Positions 47,743-57,081 are shown, counted from the stretch's first letter. The stretch: DNA of 64,000 bases from an uncultured Dokdonia sp. (GCF_947492815.1 NZ_CANLOB010000018.1:1-64000); one strand, 5' to 3'. A program made the numbers and translations. The notes: generated from the letters alone by a model not told the origin.

Positions 47743-47775
47743 AAACCTCAAAGCATCCCAACTTTGAGGTTTTTA
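47743..47775 (+). terminator. Terminator of the porin-PII-amtB operon
   Basis: AAACCTCAAAG ... CTTTGAGGTTTTT stem-loop with T tail, about 30 bp after the amtB stop. Confidence 0.85.
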
Positions 47776-48039
47776 CTTTTTATATGCTTTCATACTTCGG
47801 CTACGCTTAGTATAAACTTCTGCGTCTCTACATTCCTTTTAAAGTGTAAAACAATACTTTAAAAATCTACTCTCTAAGAAGAACTCAATCTCACAATTAT
47901 TTAACCTGTATTATATTTAATGCAGGTTTACAATATAACGAAACGTCATTCCGAATTTATTTCGGAATCTCATCGTATTAATCAACAACTATGATGTGAA
48001 ACTGAAACAAGTTCAGTTTGACGAAAAATATAGATGTAT

Positions 48040-48057
48040 ACGCTTTCGCGAAAGCGT
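48040..48057. repeat. Iterated palindrome, copy 8
   Basis: ACGCTTTCGCGAAAGCGT, 28 bp past the 3' end of ppc. Confidence 0.85.
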
Positions 48058-48084
48058 GTAAAGCATACATAAAAGTAGGATAGA

Positions 48085-50664
48085 TTAGGCCGAATTACGA
48101 CTCGCATTGATATTACCAAACAAAGAACGAGTTACGATCTTTTCAAAAATGGCAATTTGCGCTTCGTCGCGTACTGGTGCTTTTTCTAATTCTTGAATTT
48201 TCTTAAGTGCATACTGCTGAATCGTCAATAATGGCAATACAATAGATTCTCTTACAGCGATAGAAGCTCTTCCAGCAGGTTCTTCCTCCATCAATTCTTG
48301 ATACCCCGTAAGCTTTAATATAAGACGTTTTGAGGTTTCGTATTCTTTATAAATGACATTCCAAAACTCCCCATATTCTGGATCTTCAGACATGTACTTG
48401 GTGAGATCAAAGAAAGATTTTGACAAGGACATCATACTATTTTCTATAAGTGTTTTAAAGAAACTAGACGTCTTAAACAGTTGTTGTACTTTATCAAACG
48501 CTCCTGCATCTTCATAGTGTTTTAAAGCCGTTCCAACTCCAAAGAAGCCAGGGACATTCTGTTTTAACTGACTCCAAGATCCTACAAAAGGAATCGCACG
48601 TAAATCTCCAAACACCAAACCATCCGACTTTCCACGCTTGGAAGGACGGCTTCCTATATTTGTTTTAGCATAATACTTAAGCGTACTCATATGCTCTAAG
48701 TAGGAAATAAATTTTGGATGCGCTTTAAATGCACTATAGGCTTCATAACTTAGCGCAGCAAGTTCATTCATGACTTCTCTATTCTCTGGAAGCATACTGA
48801 GGTTTACCTCGCTTAAGCTGTTATAAATTCCAGAACTGATCAACTGTTCTAAATTATATTGTGAAGATTCTAGGGTTCCAAAATTAGAACTAATGGTTTG
48901 CCCTTGAATGGTTAACTGCACTTCTTTATCTTCTATAGTCGGTCCTAAAGAAGCATAAAAATTATGTGTCTTCCCTCCTCCTCTGGCTGGCGGTCCACCA
49001 CGTCCGTCAAAAAAGATAACAGTTACATCATATTTTCTAGAAATAGCAGTTAGGTTTTCTTTGGCTTTGTAAATCGCCCAATTGGCCATGAGGTATCCTC
49101 CATCTTTTGTTCCATCACTAAAACCTAACATAATCGTTTGTCTGTTGCCCCTTGATTTTAAATGTGCTGCATATTCAGGATTCGTATACAACTCTTCCAT
49201 GACAGCAGGCGCATTCTCTAAATCGGTGATGGTTTCGAATAACGGACCTATATCTACCGTAAGTTTATCTTGAAATGCTACTAACTTAAGCATCGCAAAC
49301 AACTGCATGACATTCAGTGTCGTCTGATTATTACTAATAATATATCGATTGGCTGCTTGTTCGCCGTTTGTTTCCTGAATGGTTTTAATGGATTTCATGG
49401 TATGAAGCGCCTTCAAGGTCTCCTCATCCTTTATCCAAGACACGTCTACTTTTCCTTTTACCTTAGAAAGTATTTCAATTTGTGCCGTTTCTGACAATTC
49501 ATGATAATTGGCAGGAAATAGACCACTATTATGCGCTATCGTTGCATTGACCATATCAGTAAAAAACTGATGATGCTTCCTGCTATCCTGACGTATATCC
49601 AGTGTAGAAAAGTGAAAACCAAATAAATGCACTCTATTTAAAAGACTATTGACTTCAGAGACATATAGTGACTGATGTTCTGCGATAAGTATTTCCTTAA
49701 TCTCTTTTAACTCAGATGTAAAATGAGCTAGTGTGATTCTAGATTCTTGATGTATAATCGTATCATATAACGCTCTTTCTATAGCCGTAATACGATCTTC
49801 TACCCCTTTAAAGGAAAGTTTCCTCTTAAGACGTCGTACATCTCTATAGTAGTTTTTAATAATAGTTTCTCGTAATCGTTGCGCTACTTTTAAAGTGATT
49901 TCTGGCGTTACAAATGGGTTCCCATCTCGATCTCCACCTGGCCAGAAACCAACATTAATAATATCATTGTCAATATGTTTTCCATCAAATATATTTTGTT
50001 GGATATAATCGTAAATCGTTCCAAAGGATTTGTAAAACACATTTTCTAGATACCATATCAAACTCACCGCTTCATCATAAGGAGTTGGTTTTTTATGTTT
50101 GAAGAATGGTGTTTTCCCCAATTGGGCTAATAGATCATTGATACGCAGTAAATCATTTTCTTTAATCGCCTCCGTCAAATCTGTAATAATACCTAATACG
50201 GATCCAGGGTAAAACTGGGTTGGGTGTGCGGTTAATACAATACGCACTTTAAATTCTTCTAAGTATTTTTGAAGGGTTTCTAATTTATCATCTGCCACGA
50301 CCGCTTCCTTTAAACTACGTAGGGTTCCAATTCCGTCCATATTATTCACTTTCGCGAAAGCAGCATCTTCTATGGCATCAAACAACACGACTTGACGTTC
50401 TATATATTGAATAAAACGAAATAATAGATTAATTTGACTTTCTGGAGAACGTCTCGCTTGGTATTTTTCAAAAAACGTTTCAACAATCGTTGTAGGATTA
50501 TCACCTTTTTCAAATCCTTTCTGACAGGTCTCATGAAATAAAGGTAATAAAGCCCCCGTTTTCGTAACAGCATCAAAGGGTAACGTCATAAATATACTAT
50601 TGTAAATCTGATATTTAGACAGTACATTTTGAGTAAATCGTGTAATCTTAGGTTGAATTGACAT
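48085..50664 (-). CDS. ppc: Phosphoenolpyruvate carboxylase
   Basis: An 859-residue enzyme adding bicarbonate to phosphoenolpyruvate to form oxaloacetate. Catalytic stretches are RIVLTAHPTQFYPGS (essential His), FWPGGDRDGNPFVT and VIFFDGRGGPPARGGG; IGSRPSKRG is also conserved. The C-terminus reads NASRNSA, where the classical family ends in RNTG, a small deviation near the active site. The palindrome at 50349 encodes AFAK at the N-terminal side. Length is somewhat shorter than the usual 880-970, which is common in Bacteroidota. Confidence 0.95.
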   Translation of the reverse strand: MSIQPKITRFTQNVLSKYQIYNSIFMTLPFDAVTKTGALLPLFHETCQKGFEKGDNPTTIVETFFEKYQARRSPESQINLLFRFIQYIERQVVLFDAIEDAAFAKVNNMDGIGTLRSLKEAVVADDKLETLQKYLEEFKVRIVLTAHPTQFYPGSVLGIITDLTEAIKENDLLRINDLLAQLGKTPFFKHKKPTPYDEAVSLIWYLENVFYKSFGTIYDYIQQNIFDGKHIDNDIINVGFWPGGDRDGNPFVTPEITLKVAQRLRETIIKNYYRDVRRLKRKLSFKGVEDRITAIERALYDTIIHQESRITLAHFTSELKEIKEILIAEHQSLYVSEVNSLLNRVHLFGFHFSTLDIRQDSRKHHQFFTDMVNATIAHNSGLFPANYHELSETAQIEILSKVKGKVDVSWIKDEETLKALHTMKSIKTIQETNGEQAANRYIISNNQTTLNVMQLFAMLKLVAFQDKLTVDIGPLFETITDLENAPAVMEELYTNPEYAAHLKSRGNRQTIMLGFSDGTKDGGYLMANWAIYKAKENLTAISRKYDVTVIFFDGRGGPPARGGGKTHNFYASLGPTIEDKEVQLTIQGQTISSNFGTLESSQYNLEQLISSGIYNSLSEVNLSMLPENREVMNELAALSYEAYSAFKAHPKFISYLEHMSTLKYYAKTNIGSRPSKRGKSDGLVFGDLRAIPFVGSWSQLKQNVPGFFGVGTALKHYEDAGAFDKVQQLFKTSSFFKTLIENSMMSLSKSFFDLTKYMSEDPEYGEFWNVIYKEYETSKRLILKLTGYQELMEEEPAGRASIAVRESIVLPLLTIQQYALKKIQELEKAPVRDEAQIAIFEKIVTRSLFGNINASRNSA
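50349..50360. repeat. Iterated palindrome, copy 9 (in ppc)
   Basis: CTTTCGCGAAAG within ppc, read as DAAFAK. Confidence 0.8.
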
Positions 50665-51044
50665 AGCAAAGGTGTTTTTAAACCAACTTTAAAATTACTA
50701 AAGGATACGCAATTTAAATAGTGAATCTCCTCTTTTTACGAATAATACTTTTATTCGGTTTCTAATTGCTAAAACTTCAAAAAAAAGCGTTTAAAATAGA
50801 TATTCTGTATCCCGCATTTATTCAATAAGCAAAGCTTGCTTTAAGATACTCACAGGATATAGATCCTATTAAGAAATGTTATTTCTTTTAGATAGTAAAG
50901 TATACAAGAAAAGTCCTGAGTCTAAAAATAAATCAATTTAAGAATCGAAATTCACCGATAAGATCCCGCTTAAAAGCGGGATTAGTTCAACTTACACTAT
51001 TGACTACCTCTTGTAGACTTCTCAAAATTGAGTTTCACTAAAAA
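50665..51044. other. Non-coding region between ppc and the CRISPR array
   Basis: It holds the ppc promoter region and a perfect hairpin ATCCCGCTTAAAAGCGGGAT at 50963-50982. The hairpin lies 62 bp past the array and could mark the end of the defence transcript, although it lacks a T tract. No gene is seen. Confidence 0.45.
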
Positions 51045-51470
51045 GTGGTGATCATCTTTCAATACGAGATAAATCACCACTCGTACATCAACAAATAAAG
51101 ACTCAGGAGGTTGTGATCGTTATTTAACATATAACAAGTCACAACAGCTCGAACATCATCCCAAACTGCCAGCAAATTGTGCATACGTCTCAAAACAACG
51201 TAAATCACAACAATGAAAGAACTCATTAAAATCACAGAAACGTTGTGAATACGTCTTAAAACAATGCAAGTCACAGCAAATTTTATGTTAATAATTATTC
51301 CAGTTGTGAACACGCTTTAAAACAACGCAAATCACAACTTTGCAGAGGAACATAATTTACTTAATACAATTGTGAATATGTTTCAAAACAACGCAAATCA
51401 CAACAATTCTGATATAGTCATGATTCCTAGTTATATTGTGAATACGTTTCAAAACAACGCAAATCACAAC
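51045..51470 (-). CRISPR. Type VI-B CRISPR array, 7 repeats and 6 spacers
   Basis: Repeats of 36 nt lie at 51045-51080, 51110-51145, 51176-51211, 51242-51277, 51303-51338, 51369-51404 and 51435-51470. Spacers are 29, 30, 30, 25, 30 and 30 nt. On the minus strand the repeat starts GTTGTGATTTGCG and ends TTTTGAAACGTATTCACAAC. From memory, published VI-B repeats also have GTTG/CAAC ends, a central TTTTG and a GGTATTCACAAC-like end. The three right-hand repeats are nearly identical, the middle ones carry a few changes, and the two left-hand ones are strongly degenerate. The leader is therefore on the right, next to the cas13b stop, and transcription runs leftward. The leftmost repeat changes both ends together (GTGGTG/CACCAC), keeping the stem. 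Confidence 0.95.
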
Positions 51471-51529
51471 ACACCTCCTATATCTTATACATAATCAATA
51501 GTTTACACATCATACACTCTCTCAAAACT
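51471..51529 (-). promoter_or_regulatory. Presumed CRISPR leader
   Basis: 59 AT-rich bases between the cas13b stop and the first, best-conserved repeat. It is short for a leader, and no perfect TAnnTTTG box is present, so the array may be read from the cas13b transcript. Confidence 0.4.
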
Positions 51530-54500
51530 TTATGTTTTCCGCTTTTCTTGATGTCGGTATGGCTTTTTTTTGTATCCTAACATACGACGGACACTATCTG
51601 TATAAGAATCATTAGGAGCTAATACATCTCCATGAAATGCATAATTTCTGGCTTCATTTATTTTTGTAAAATTAGTTCCCAATGGGTGTTTAAAAGCTTC
51701 AAAAGAGGCATATCCCAATCGTTCTTTATAGACATCACCTATTGCTGTAAAAGATTTAGGATGCCGTTGTTCAAATTGTAAGATGGCCGAAACAAAGGCT
51801 ATACTCTCTTTCCAATGGAGTTGTAACGCAGTTTTAATCTCTTCATAGGTGTAGCTTGTTTTTTCAGGGTTTTCTTTTTGTAAACGCTGGATGATCAAAT
51901 CTATAAGCGGTCCTTTCTTCCCTAGACCATGGTAAAAGTCATGATTCTTTAATTGTTTTAAGGTAAACAACACCGTCACTCCCTGAATCTCTTTACTAAA
52001 AAACAATTGCTTATGTTTTCTAATTCTCCCTACTTTCTTTTTCTGCCAGCCTGTAGGCAAACGTGCATCTTTCTCTTGAAGTTTGCTTTGTAATAAAGTA
52101 AGTACCGTATCTGTATACCAATTTTTATAATGGTGTTTTATGTGATCTCGTTGTACTTTTAAACGCATCGCTTCTTCTACTTGTGAGGCTGCCTTAGCCT
52201 CTCGTAAATGACTATTTATTGTTTTAAAATCATCTAAATAGGTCTGATATGTTGGTACGTCACTTAATGATTTCCAATGTGAATGGATATCAGAAAAGCA
52301 CTGTTTTACCTCTGGAAGGTGTTTAAATTGGTGTAGCTTCTCTCGGGTTTTGGGAGCTATCAAGAAAAAATCGTGTGGTAAATGGATATAACAATGTGTA
52401 TTTCCTTCTTCTTGTCTATAAAAAGGCGCTAATATTTCGGCACGACGAGACATATGAGCGTGGTCTTCTACAGTGGTACTCTTCTTGGTATTAGAAGGAT
52501 TGGAAATGTTTAATTTTCGCGCAAGCCCTATCAGATTTTCATACCGTGTATACGTCTCCACGTTTGTGAGCTCTTCCTGATACTTATCGAGTGCTATGTG
52601 TGTGATTTGTGTAAAACAATCATCAAATGAAGTGGCTTGTAACAATGCTTTCTTGACCTTCTTTTGATAGATCTCTACAGTATCATTTGTGTGCTTTTTA
52701 AGATTGATTTTAGCGGTACATGCCACATTGAGCCAATCGGCAATGAGAACGAGATTTTCTTCTTTCCAATGCTGCATGTCTAGCAGGTAACAATACTTTG
52801 CAAATTGTTTTTTAGCTTCTTTTGTAATAAACTTTCCCTTTCTTCCTAAAATCCATGAAATAGAACGGTACAACAATTGCATTTTTTTATGCCGGATGTC
52901 TCGGTGTGTTTTTCCTTCCCATTCTCGTTCTAAACGTTTCTTTTCTGCTAGATTAGTGCTGGTTGCCTTCTTTGCTTTGATCAAGTTTTGAATACGATTT
53001 ATTTTCTTTAGATACTGTTCTTGCTCTTTTTTAGCTAGATATCCTGTTTGATATGCGGGACTATTATAAGTATCTACCAAAGCTGCAAAATGTGCAGGAT
53101 TGTCTTTTTGTAAGATATGTGTCAGTTTTTGTTTGATACGTGCTTTTAAGACGGTCATAGCTTCGGTATCGGAACGGTTTTCTTCTTGTAATTGGAGTAA
53201 GATTTTAGGCAATAACGAATGGTATTTACAAGAACCATCAGGATAGGTCTCCCCATTAAAATGTCGTAAGTAACTTTGTTTAATATCAAATAGGGTGTTG
53301 TTACTTAACTGTTCTAACCATGCTGTATACGCTTTCGCGAAAGCGGTTAAAGCCTCCACACTCTTTTCAAATTGATTCATTGTCGTCAATGCCGCCCAAT
53401 GTTTTATATTTTCATGTCCAATCACCATGTGTACATAGGTATTTGCTGCTACTTCCAGTCGAATCATTACCCGATCATTAGAGACATATAGCTCTTGAAA
53501 TAGCTGTAATTGCGCTTCTTGAATCGTCTCTGTTTCCTGATCCAAACGATCTGCTGTCACAGCAATAGTTCCTAATGTTGAAACATAGATGGGTTGTGTT
53601 TTGTAATAACTTTCTGGTATTTTCTGGAGGTCTTCTTTTGTTTTTGTTGTATGGGTTACTTTTTTCTGGATCACCTCATCTGAGTATACGCGCCAAGCAA
53701 GATTTGGAATTTCTCCAGTTGCTAATGCTATAGATGTTGCTAGCAAGGCAGTCGGTCTTCTGGAAGTGCGCTGTACTTCTTCCAATTGCATCGCATCCGA
53801 TAGGTTTGTATATAAATAGCCTGGAATACTTTCTAAATAATTAGAGAGTTGTAATACGTGAAATTGCTGTACATCCATTGAGAAAAGCATATGTTTTCCT
53901 AACCAATAAGCGGCACTTTCTGAAGCATCTCGTTGTGCATAGAATGAAGTTATGAATCGGCTTTTTTCTAGATCCAAAATATCATTCCCTGATCGTACAC
54001 TACCATCTGGACGTTTTTTGAAATTTCCTTGTGCATCTATCAGGTAGCTTTCTTTTTGATGACTTCTTTTTAGTTCGGTAGGTGGTTTGCTATACCCACC
54101 ACGGTTCAAATATTGGCGGGACTTCATAAACAGTTCCATTTGCCCTTTGGTGAGGAAAAAAACTAAAAAGAAATTAATTCCCATCGTCCCTAATTTATTG
54201 GCATCTTTTGTATCCCAACAGTGAGTGAGTAACGTCACATCTACTGCAAAATCAATTTGAGGTTGGTAACTATGTACTGCTATTTGAAAAGTTCGATCTA
54301 ATACAAGACGTGTTGTAGGTGTTGGATATAGTGCTGTGTCTTCATGCCAAAAATGCGAATGATAATCTCGTAATCTAAGCAATAGTAATAAAACATGATT
54401 GATTTCCTTGATATCTTGAGGCGTTACAAAGCGGATGTTCTTCCCTTTTGCAGCATTCCATAAAAATACCTTGAGTTCTGAATAGGCACGATCTGTCAAT

Positions 54501-54757
54501 CCTTTTATTTTATTATCTAGAATGGTCTCATCAATATGTGATTTACGTATTCCCGTTTCTGAATGCATTGGAAAAAACACATCTCTAAGTTCTGTAAATT
54601 CATGTGCTTTATCTTTTCGTTGGATGGTTTTTATAAAGGTACTGGTACGATTATACGCCAGGTTATAAAAGACCGCTAATTCTCCATTTTTATGAAGAGA
54701 AGGTACAGAGCGTTTTTGATTTCTTTTAGGTCGTTTGGTATGTGTTTTTGGATACAT
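51530..54757 (-). CDS. cas13b: Cas13b-like type VI-B CRISPR RNA-guided RNase
   Basis: A 1075-residue protein with HEPN nuclease motifs at both ends, as in Cas13b: R130-H135 (RDYHSH, after LLLLLRL) and R1037-H1042 (RNYAFH). INFFLVFFLTKGQMELFMK near 195-215 resembles the Cas13b segment after HEPN1, and the middle is basic and helical. Immediately downstream is a 36-nt-repeat array of VI-B form, which supports the call. It would cut target RNA and bystander RNA when guided by crRNA. It is shorter than typical Cas13b (about 1100-1200) and clearly diverged. No csx27, csx28, cas1 or cas2 is nearby. It is the last protein gene of the operon, 31 bp after the second Cap15-like gene. An iterated palindrome at 53330 encodes AFAKA within it. 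Confidence 0.88.
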   Translation of the reverse strand: MYPKTHTKRPKRNQKRSVPSLHKNGELAVFYNLAYNRTSTFIKTIQRKDKAHEFTELRDVFFPMHSETGIRKSHIDETILDNKIKGLTDRAYSELKVFLWNAAKGKNIRFVTPQDIKEINHVLLLLLRLRDYHSHFWHEDTALYPTPTTRLVLDRTFQIAVHSYQPQIDFAVDVTLLTHCWDTKDANKLGTMGINFFLVFFLTKGQMELFMKSRQYLNRGGYSKPPTELKRSHQKESYLIDAQGNFKKRPDGSVRSGNDILDLEKSRFITSFYAQRDASESAAYWLGKHMLFSMDVQQFHVLQLSNYLESIPGYLYTNLSDAMQLEEVQRTSRRPTALLATSIALATGEIPNLAWRVYSDEVIQKKVTHTTKTKEDLQKIPESYYKTQPIYVSTLGTIAVTADRLDQETETIQEAQLQLFQELYVSNDRVMIRLEVAANTYVHMVIGHENIKHWAALTTMNQFEKSVEALTAFAKAYTAWLEQLSNNTLFDIKQSYLRHFNGETYPDGSCKYHSLLPKILLQLQEENRSDTEAMTVLKARIKQKLTHILQKDNPAHFAALVDTYNSPAYQTGYLAKKEQEQYLKKINRIQNLIKAKKATSTNLAEKKRLEREWEGKTHRDIRHKKMQLLYRSISWILGRKGKFITKEAKKQFAKYCYLLDMQHWKEENLVLIADWLNVACTAKINLKKHTNDTVEIYQKKVKKALLQATSFDDCFTQITHIALDKYQEELTNVETYTRYENLIGLARKLNISNPSNTKKSTTVEDHAHMSRRAEILAPFYRQEEGNTHCYIHLPHDFFLIAPKTREKLHQFKHLPEVKQCFSDIHSHWKSLSDVPTYQTYLDDFKTINSHLREAKAASQVEEAMRLKVQRDHIKHHYKNWYTDTVLTLLQSKLQEKDARLPTGWQKKKVGRIRKHKQLFFSKEIQGVTVLFTLKQLKNHDFYHGLGKKGPLIDLIIQRLQKENPEKTSYTYEEIKTALQLHWKESIAFVSAILQFEQRHPKSFTAIGDVYKERLGYASFEAFKHPLGTNFTKINEARNYAFHGDVLAPNDSYTDSVRRMLGYKKKPYRHQEKRKT
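53330..53345. repeat. Iterated palindrome, copy 10 (in cas13b)
   Basis: CGCTTTCGCGAAAGCG read as LTAFAKAYTAWL. It shows that cas13b has been in this or a similar genome long enough to acquire the local repeat. Confidence 0.85.
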
Positions 54758-54788
54758 AGTAATCTATTTTAAAACCTATAAAGGCATA

Positions 54789-55382
54789 TTAAGATGGATG
54801 AGACGTTCTTCTAGATGTGCGTTTAAGACGTATGTAATGCCCGTGAGTAGGATTTAATTGTTGGTCTGTATAATAGGTTCCTTCTAAGTAACATTCTCTC
54901 TTCTCTTTAATGACTTTAATGATAGAAGTGCCAAAATGAGCATCGAGATTTCTACTACCTTCTTTTGCGTATTGGTAAATAATCTTAAAATGTTGCTCAT
55001 CTTCTGTTTTGGTGATCACACAAAACGTACTATGAGAATTAGAAGAGACCTCCTTATGATTATTATAAAAAGCATTAACAACAATATTACTTCCCGTCTG
55101 AGCGATAATTACTTTGATATCGAGATATACTTTCCGTATTTGATTATCTCTCCTAATAAAACATTCTTGTTTTCCTTCATAGGTACCTGAAAAATTATCA
55201 ATTACAAAAATCCATGAGAATGGAGGAAATTTCCATAACCATCGATCTATTAAATAGAAAAAACCTAAAAATAGAATGCTAGCAGGAGCAACTTCATGAA
55301 ATGCTGTTATTCCTAAAAAGAAAAAACCAATCATGGGAATCACTGTCCACGGTTTGTAATACATAAAATAATTTGTTCTCAT
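54789..55382 (-). CDS. Cap15-like CBASS effector (2TM + beta-barrel), copy B
   Basis: A 197-residue protein with two N-terminal membrane helices (about 11-27 and 32-46). A beta-rich domain begins at FSGTYEGKQECF (about 63) and continues with VIIAQTGSNIVVNAF, KIIYQYAKEG, HFGTSIIKVI, LEGTYYTD and GHYIRLKR. This matches the SMODS-associated 2TM beta-rich effector family (Cap15). Members of this family bind a cyclic nucleotide and then disrupt the inner membrane. It shares about half its residues with the second copy at 57082-57690. It lies 31 bp before cas13b, the position where VI-B loci usually have a membrane accessory gene. Confidence 0.82.
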   Translation of the reverse strand: MRTNYFMYYKPWTVIPMIGFFFLGITAFHEVAPASILFLGFFYLIDRWLWKFPPFSWIFVIDNFSGTYEGKQECFIRRDNQIRKVYLDIKVIIAQTGSNIVVNAFYNNHKEVSSNSHSTFCVITKTEDEQHFKIIYQYAKEGSRNLDAHFGTSIIKVIKEKRECYLEGTYYTDQQLNPTHGHYIRLKRTSRRTSHPS

Positions 55383-55438
55383 AAGGTTAAAAAAATGTAG
55401 TTTGATGATTTAAAATGATATTGATACTATGACAATAG

Positions 55439-56074
55439 CTAAGTTGTTTTCAGCTCTATGGATGACAGCATGTGTATAAGATTATTTAATAATCTGTTTT
55501 TGTCTATAAGCTTCAATTTTTGATACCCTCTAAAATGCACTCCATTTTTACATTTGCGTAAAGTGTATTTACTCCCACAATAACAATGATGTCTGTGTGT
55601 AAGGCGAAATCCCAAATAATAGGCTACCAATAAATCAATGACCTTTGAGCTATCTTTTATTTTCAAGACATCTTGATAGCCTTCTAATATTCCTTCTGTA
55701 TGAGAGTATTCTCCATAGATATATTCTTTATGAATTTCATAATAGGAATTGTTTTGAAAAAAAGGAATTACAATTCTCACTATAAATTCTAATAGTGTTT
55801 TTACTTTCGTTTTTAAAAGAATATCTGCTAGCGCAGGGGTTGTAAAGCAACAGCTTCCTTCTTCATATATATGTCTATCTAGAATACGAGGAATACGCTC
55901 TCCTGTTTCATATACTTTTGGAAAAGCAGTACGCCAAGGTGTTATATCAATATAGACTTCATATAGATCATGTTCCATGACCTCTAATGTTCCTACAAAA
56001 GCTTTTTTCTCCTCTAGATAGTCTAAACTAGGAAACGTATCTACTACTTCTTGTATTTGCTTTTTACTGTCCAT
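55439..56074 (-). CDS. E2-like conjugating protein of short type II CBASS
   Basis: A 211-residue protein starting 11 bp inside the CD-NTase gene. Residues 62-80 (PRILDRHIYEEGSCCFTTP) resemble the E2 active-site segment of bacterial E2-like (Cap2 E2-domain) proteins, where a Cys follows H....G.; here C75 and C76 are candidates. The C-terminus has CYCGSKYTLRKC (about 164-175), a SEC-C-like zinc-binding cluster. In E2-only CBASS such a protein modifies the CD-NTase C-terminus. No E1 or JAB peptidase is encoded here. Sequence similarity is weak, so the call leans on position and the Cys motif. Confidence 0.68.
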   Translation of the reverse strand: MDSKKQIQEVVDTFPSLDYLEEKKAFVGTLEVMEHDLYEVYIDITPWRTAFPKVYETGERIPRILDRHIYEEGSCCFTTPALADILLKTKVKTLLEFIVRIVIPFFQNNSYYEIHKEYIYGEYSHTEGILEGYQDVLKIKDSSKVIDLLVAYYLGFRLTHRHHCYCGSKYTLRKCKNGVHFRGYQKLKLIDKNRLLNNLIHMLSSIELKTT

Positions 56075-57062
56075 AGGGTTTAGGAGATATAAGCGTAGCT
56101 GTTACTTCCTTTTTAATCTTGGCAGACTGTGTTTCTTCATCTACATTATTGCCTTTAGGAAACCGAGTTCCAAACTGTCGATCTATCAAATACTCAGAAG
56201 CTTTCTTTTGATTTTTCTCATCATCAGCACGTTTACAATCATCGCAAAGGTTTTTTAGTGTTTTTAAAAAATCTTCTTTACGTGTTTTTGAGTAGTCTTC
56301 AAATACATTTGCATCTTTAGGCATGGTAGGACGTTTGCATACAAAACCATTTGGTTGTGTAAGTGCTGCGTGTATAGATTGTATAGTCTTTCTAAATGAA
56401 ACATCATCATTATCATCTTCATGATAGTGTTTGACCATTAAAATAGTCAGCGCAAATCCTGATGGTAATTTAAGATGACTATTTTTTTCGTGTCTATAGT
56501 CTTTCCATGCTTTTATATATCGTACTAAGCGTTTAATTTGCTTATTTGATTTTTTGTTAAACCAATCTGTAAATGCTACAGGATCGCTAGATATCCAATC
56601 TTTAGAACGATGCGCCAGTTTAGAAGTGTCTCCTTTTTTGTAATAAATAGGCAGATCGATATGATGTCCATCAGCAAAGAGTACACGTACACAGGTTTGT
56701 TTTCGCTTTACGTTTTCGCCAGTATGATCTTTTACGGCTTCATATACCCAATTATGCCAAGTAGCGATCTCTTCCTTATTGTCTTCTCCTTTCTTTTCAT
56801 TGAAGTAAACACCATCATCTAGATCGTATTTCAATAATTTTTTATCCTCATTTCCTTCAGGAATAGGATTTACTGTCGTATCCATTTCAAAAGAACCTTG
56901 CCCTTTAAATGTAGGTTGTAACTTATTTGGCTTATTTTCTACAAACCACTTTTCTATTTTTCTTCGGAGTTCTTTACGACTTCCTAATAAATCTTCTTTC
57001 CTTCTTTGTGTTAATTTAATTTTGTTATAGAAGATATTGTACTCTTTATGTAATGTTGCCAT
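56064..57062 (-). CDS. DncV-like CD-NTase, CBASS cyclic nucleotide synthase
   Basis: A 332-residue nucleotidyltransferase. Active-site elements are G56-S57 (FKGQGSFEMDT), D80 and D82 (YDLDDGVYF) and D136 (HHIDLPIYY). KQTCVRVLF, DWISSDPVAFTDWFN and LVRYIKAWKDYR are also in the order seen in Vibrio DncV. On phage infection it would make a cyclic di- or trinucleotide that activates Cap15. The clade and product cannot be read safely. The C-terminus ends PYGQ, not in a terminal Gly as DncV does, which matters because the E2-like protein is expected to act there. It overlaps the E2 gene by 11 bp and follows the first Cap15-like gene by 19 bp. Confidence 0.92.
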   Translation of the reverse strand: MATLHKEYNIFYNKIKLTQRRKEDLLGSRKELRRKIEKWFVENKPNKLQPTFKGQGSFEMDTTVNPIPEGNEDKKLLKYDLDDGVYFNEKKGEDNKEEIATWHNWVYEAVKDHTGENVKRKQTCVRVLFADGHHIDLPIYYKKGDTSKLAHRSKDWISSDPVAFTDWFNKKSNKQIKRLVRYIKAWKDYRHEKNSHLKLPSGFALTILMVKHYHEDDNDDVSFRKTIQSIHAALTQPNGFVCKRPTMPKDANVFEDYSKTRKEDFLKTLKNLCDDCKRADDEKNQKKASEYLIDRQFGTRFPKGNNVDEETQSAKIKKEVTATLISPKPYGQ

Positions 57063-57081
57063 TGTTTTTTTTATTTAATTA

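Larger units (their letters stand above)
47715..48084. other. Intergenic region with repeats
   Basis: Beyond the amtB terminator it holds a REP-like hairpin ATTCCGAATTTATTTCGGAAT at about 47948-47968, a type common between flavobacterial genes. It also holds a palindrome copy at 48040. No gene is seen. Confidence 0.6.

Noticed and set aside
50963..50982. Strong terminator after the CRISPR array
   Set aside because: The hairpin is perfect but has no T tract on the minus strand, so I keep it only as a possible transcript end.
51074..51313. 79-codon ORF on the minus strand
   Set aside because: It lies inside the CRISPR repeats and spacers; its repeated residues come from the array.
54789..55382. 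RNLDAH in the Cap15-like copy B fits RxxxxH and could suggest a Csx28-like HEPN protein
   Set aside because: The motif lies in the beta-rich domain and not in a helical HEPN context, the paralogue has THLDRH instead, and the overall pattern is Cap15.
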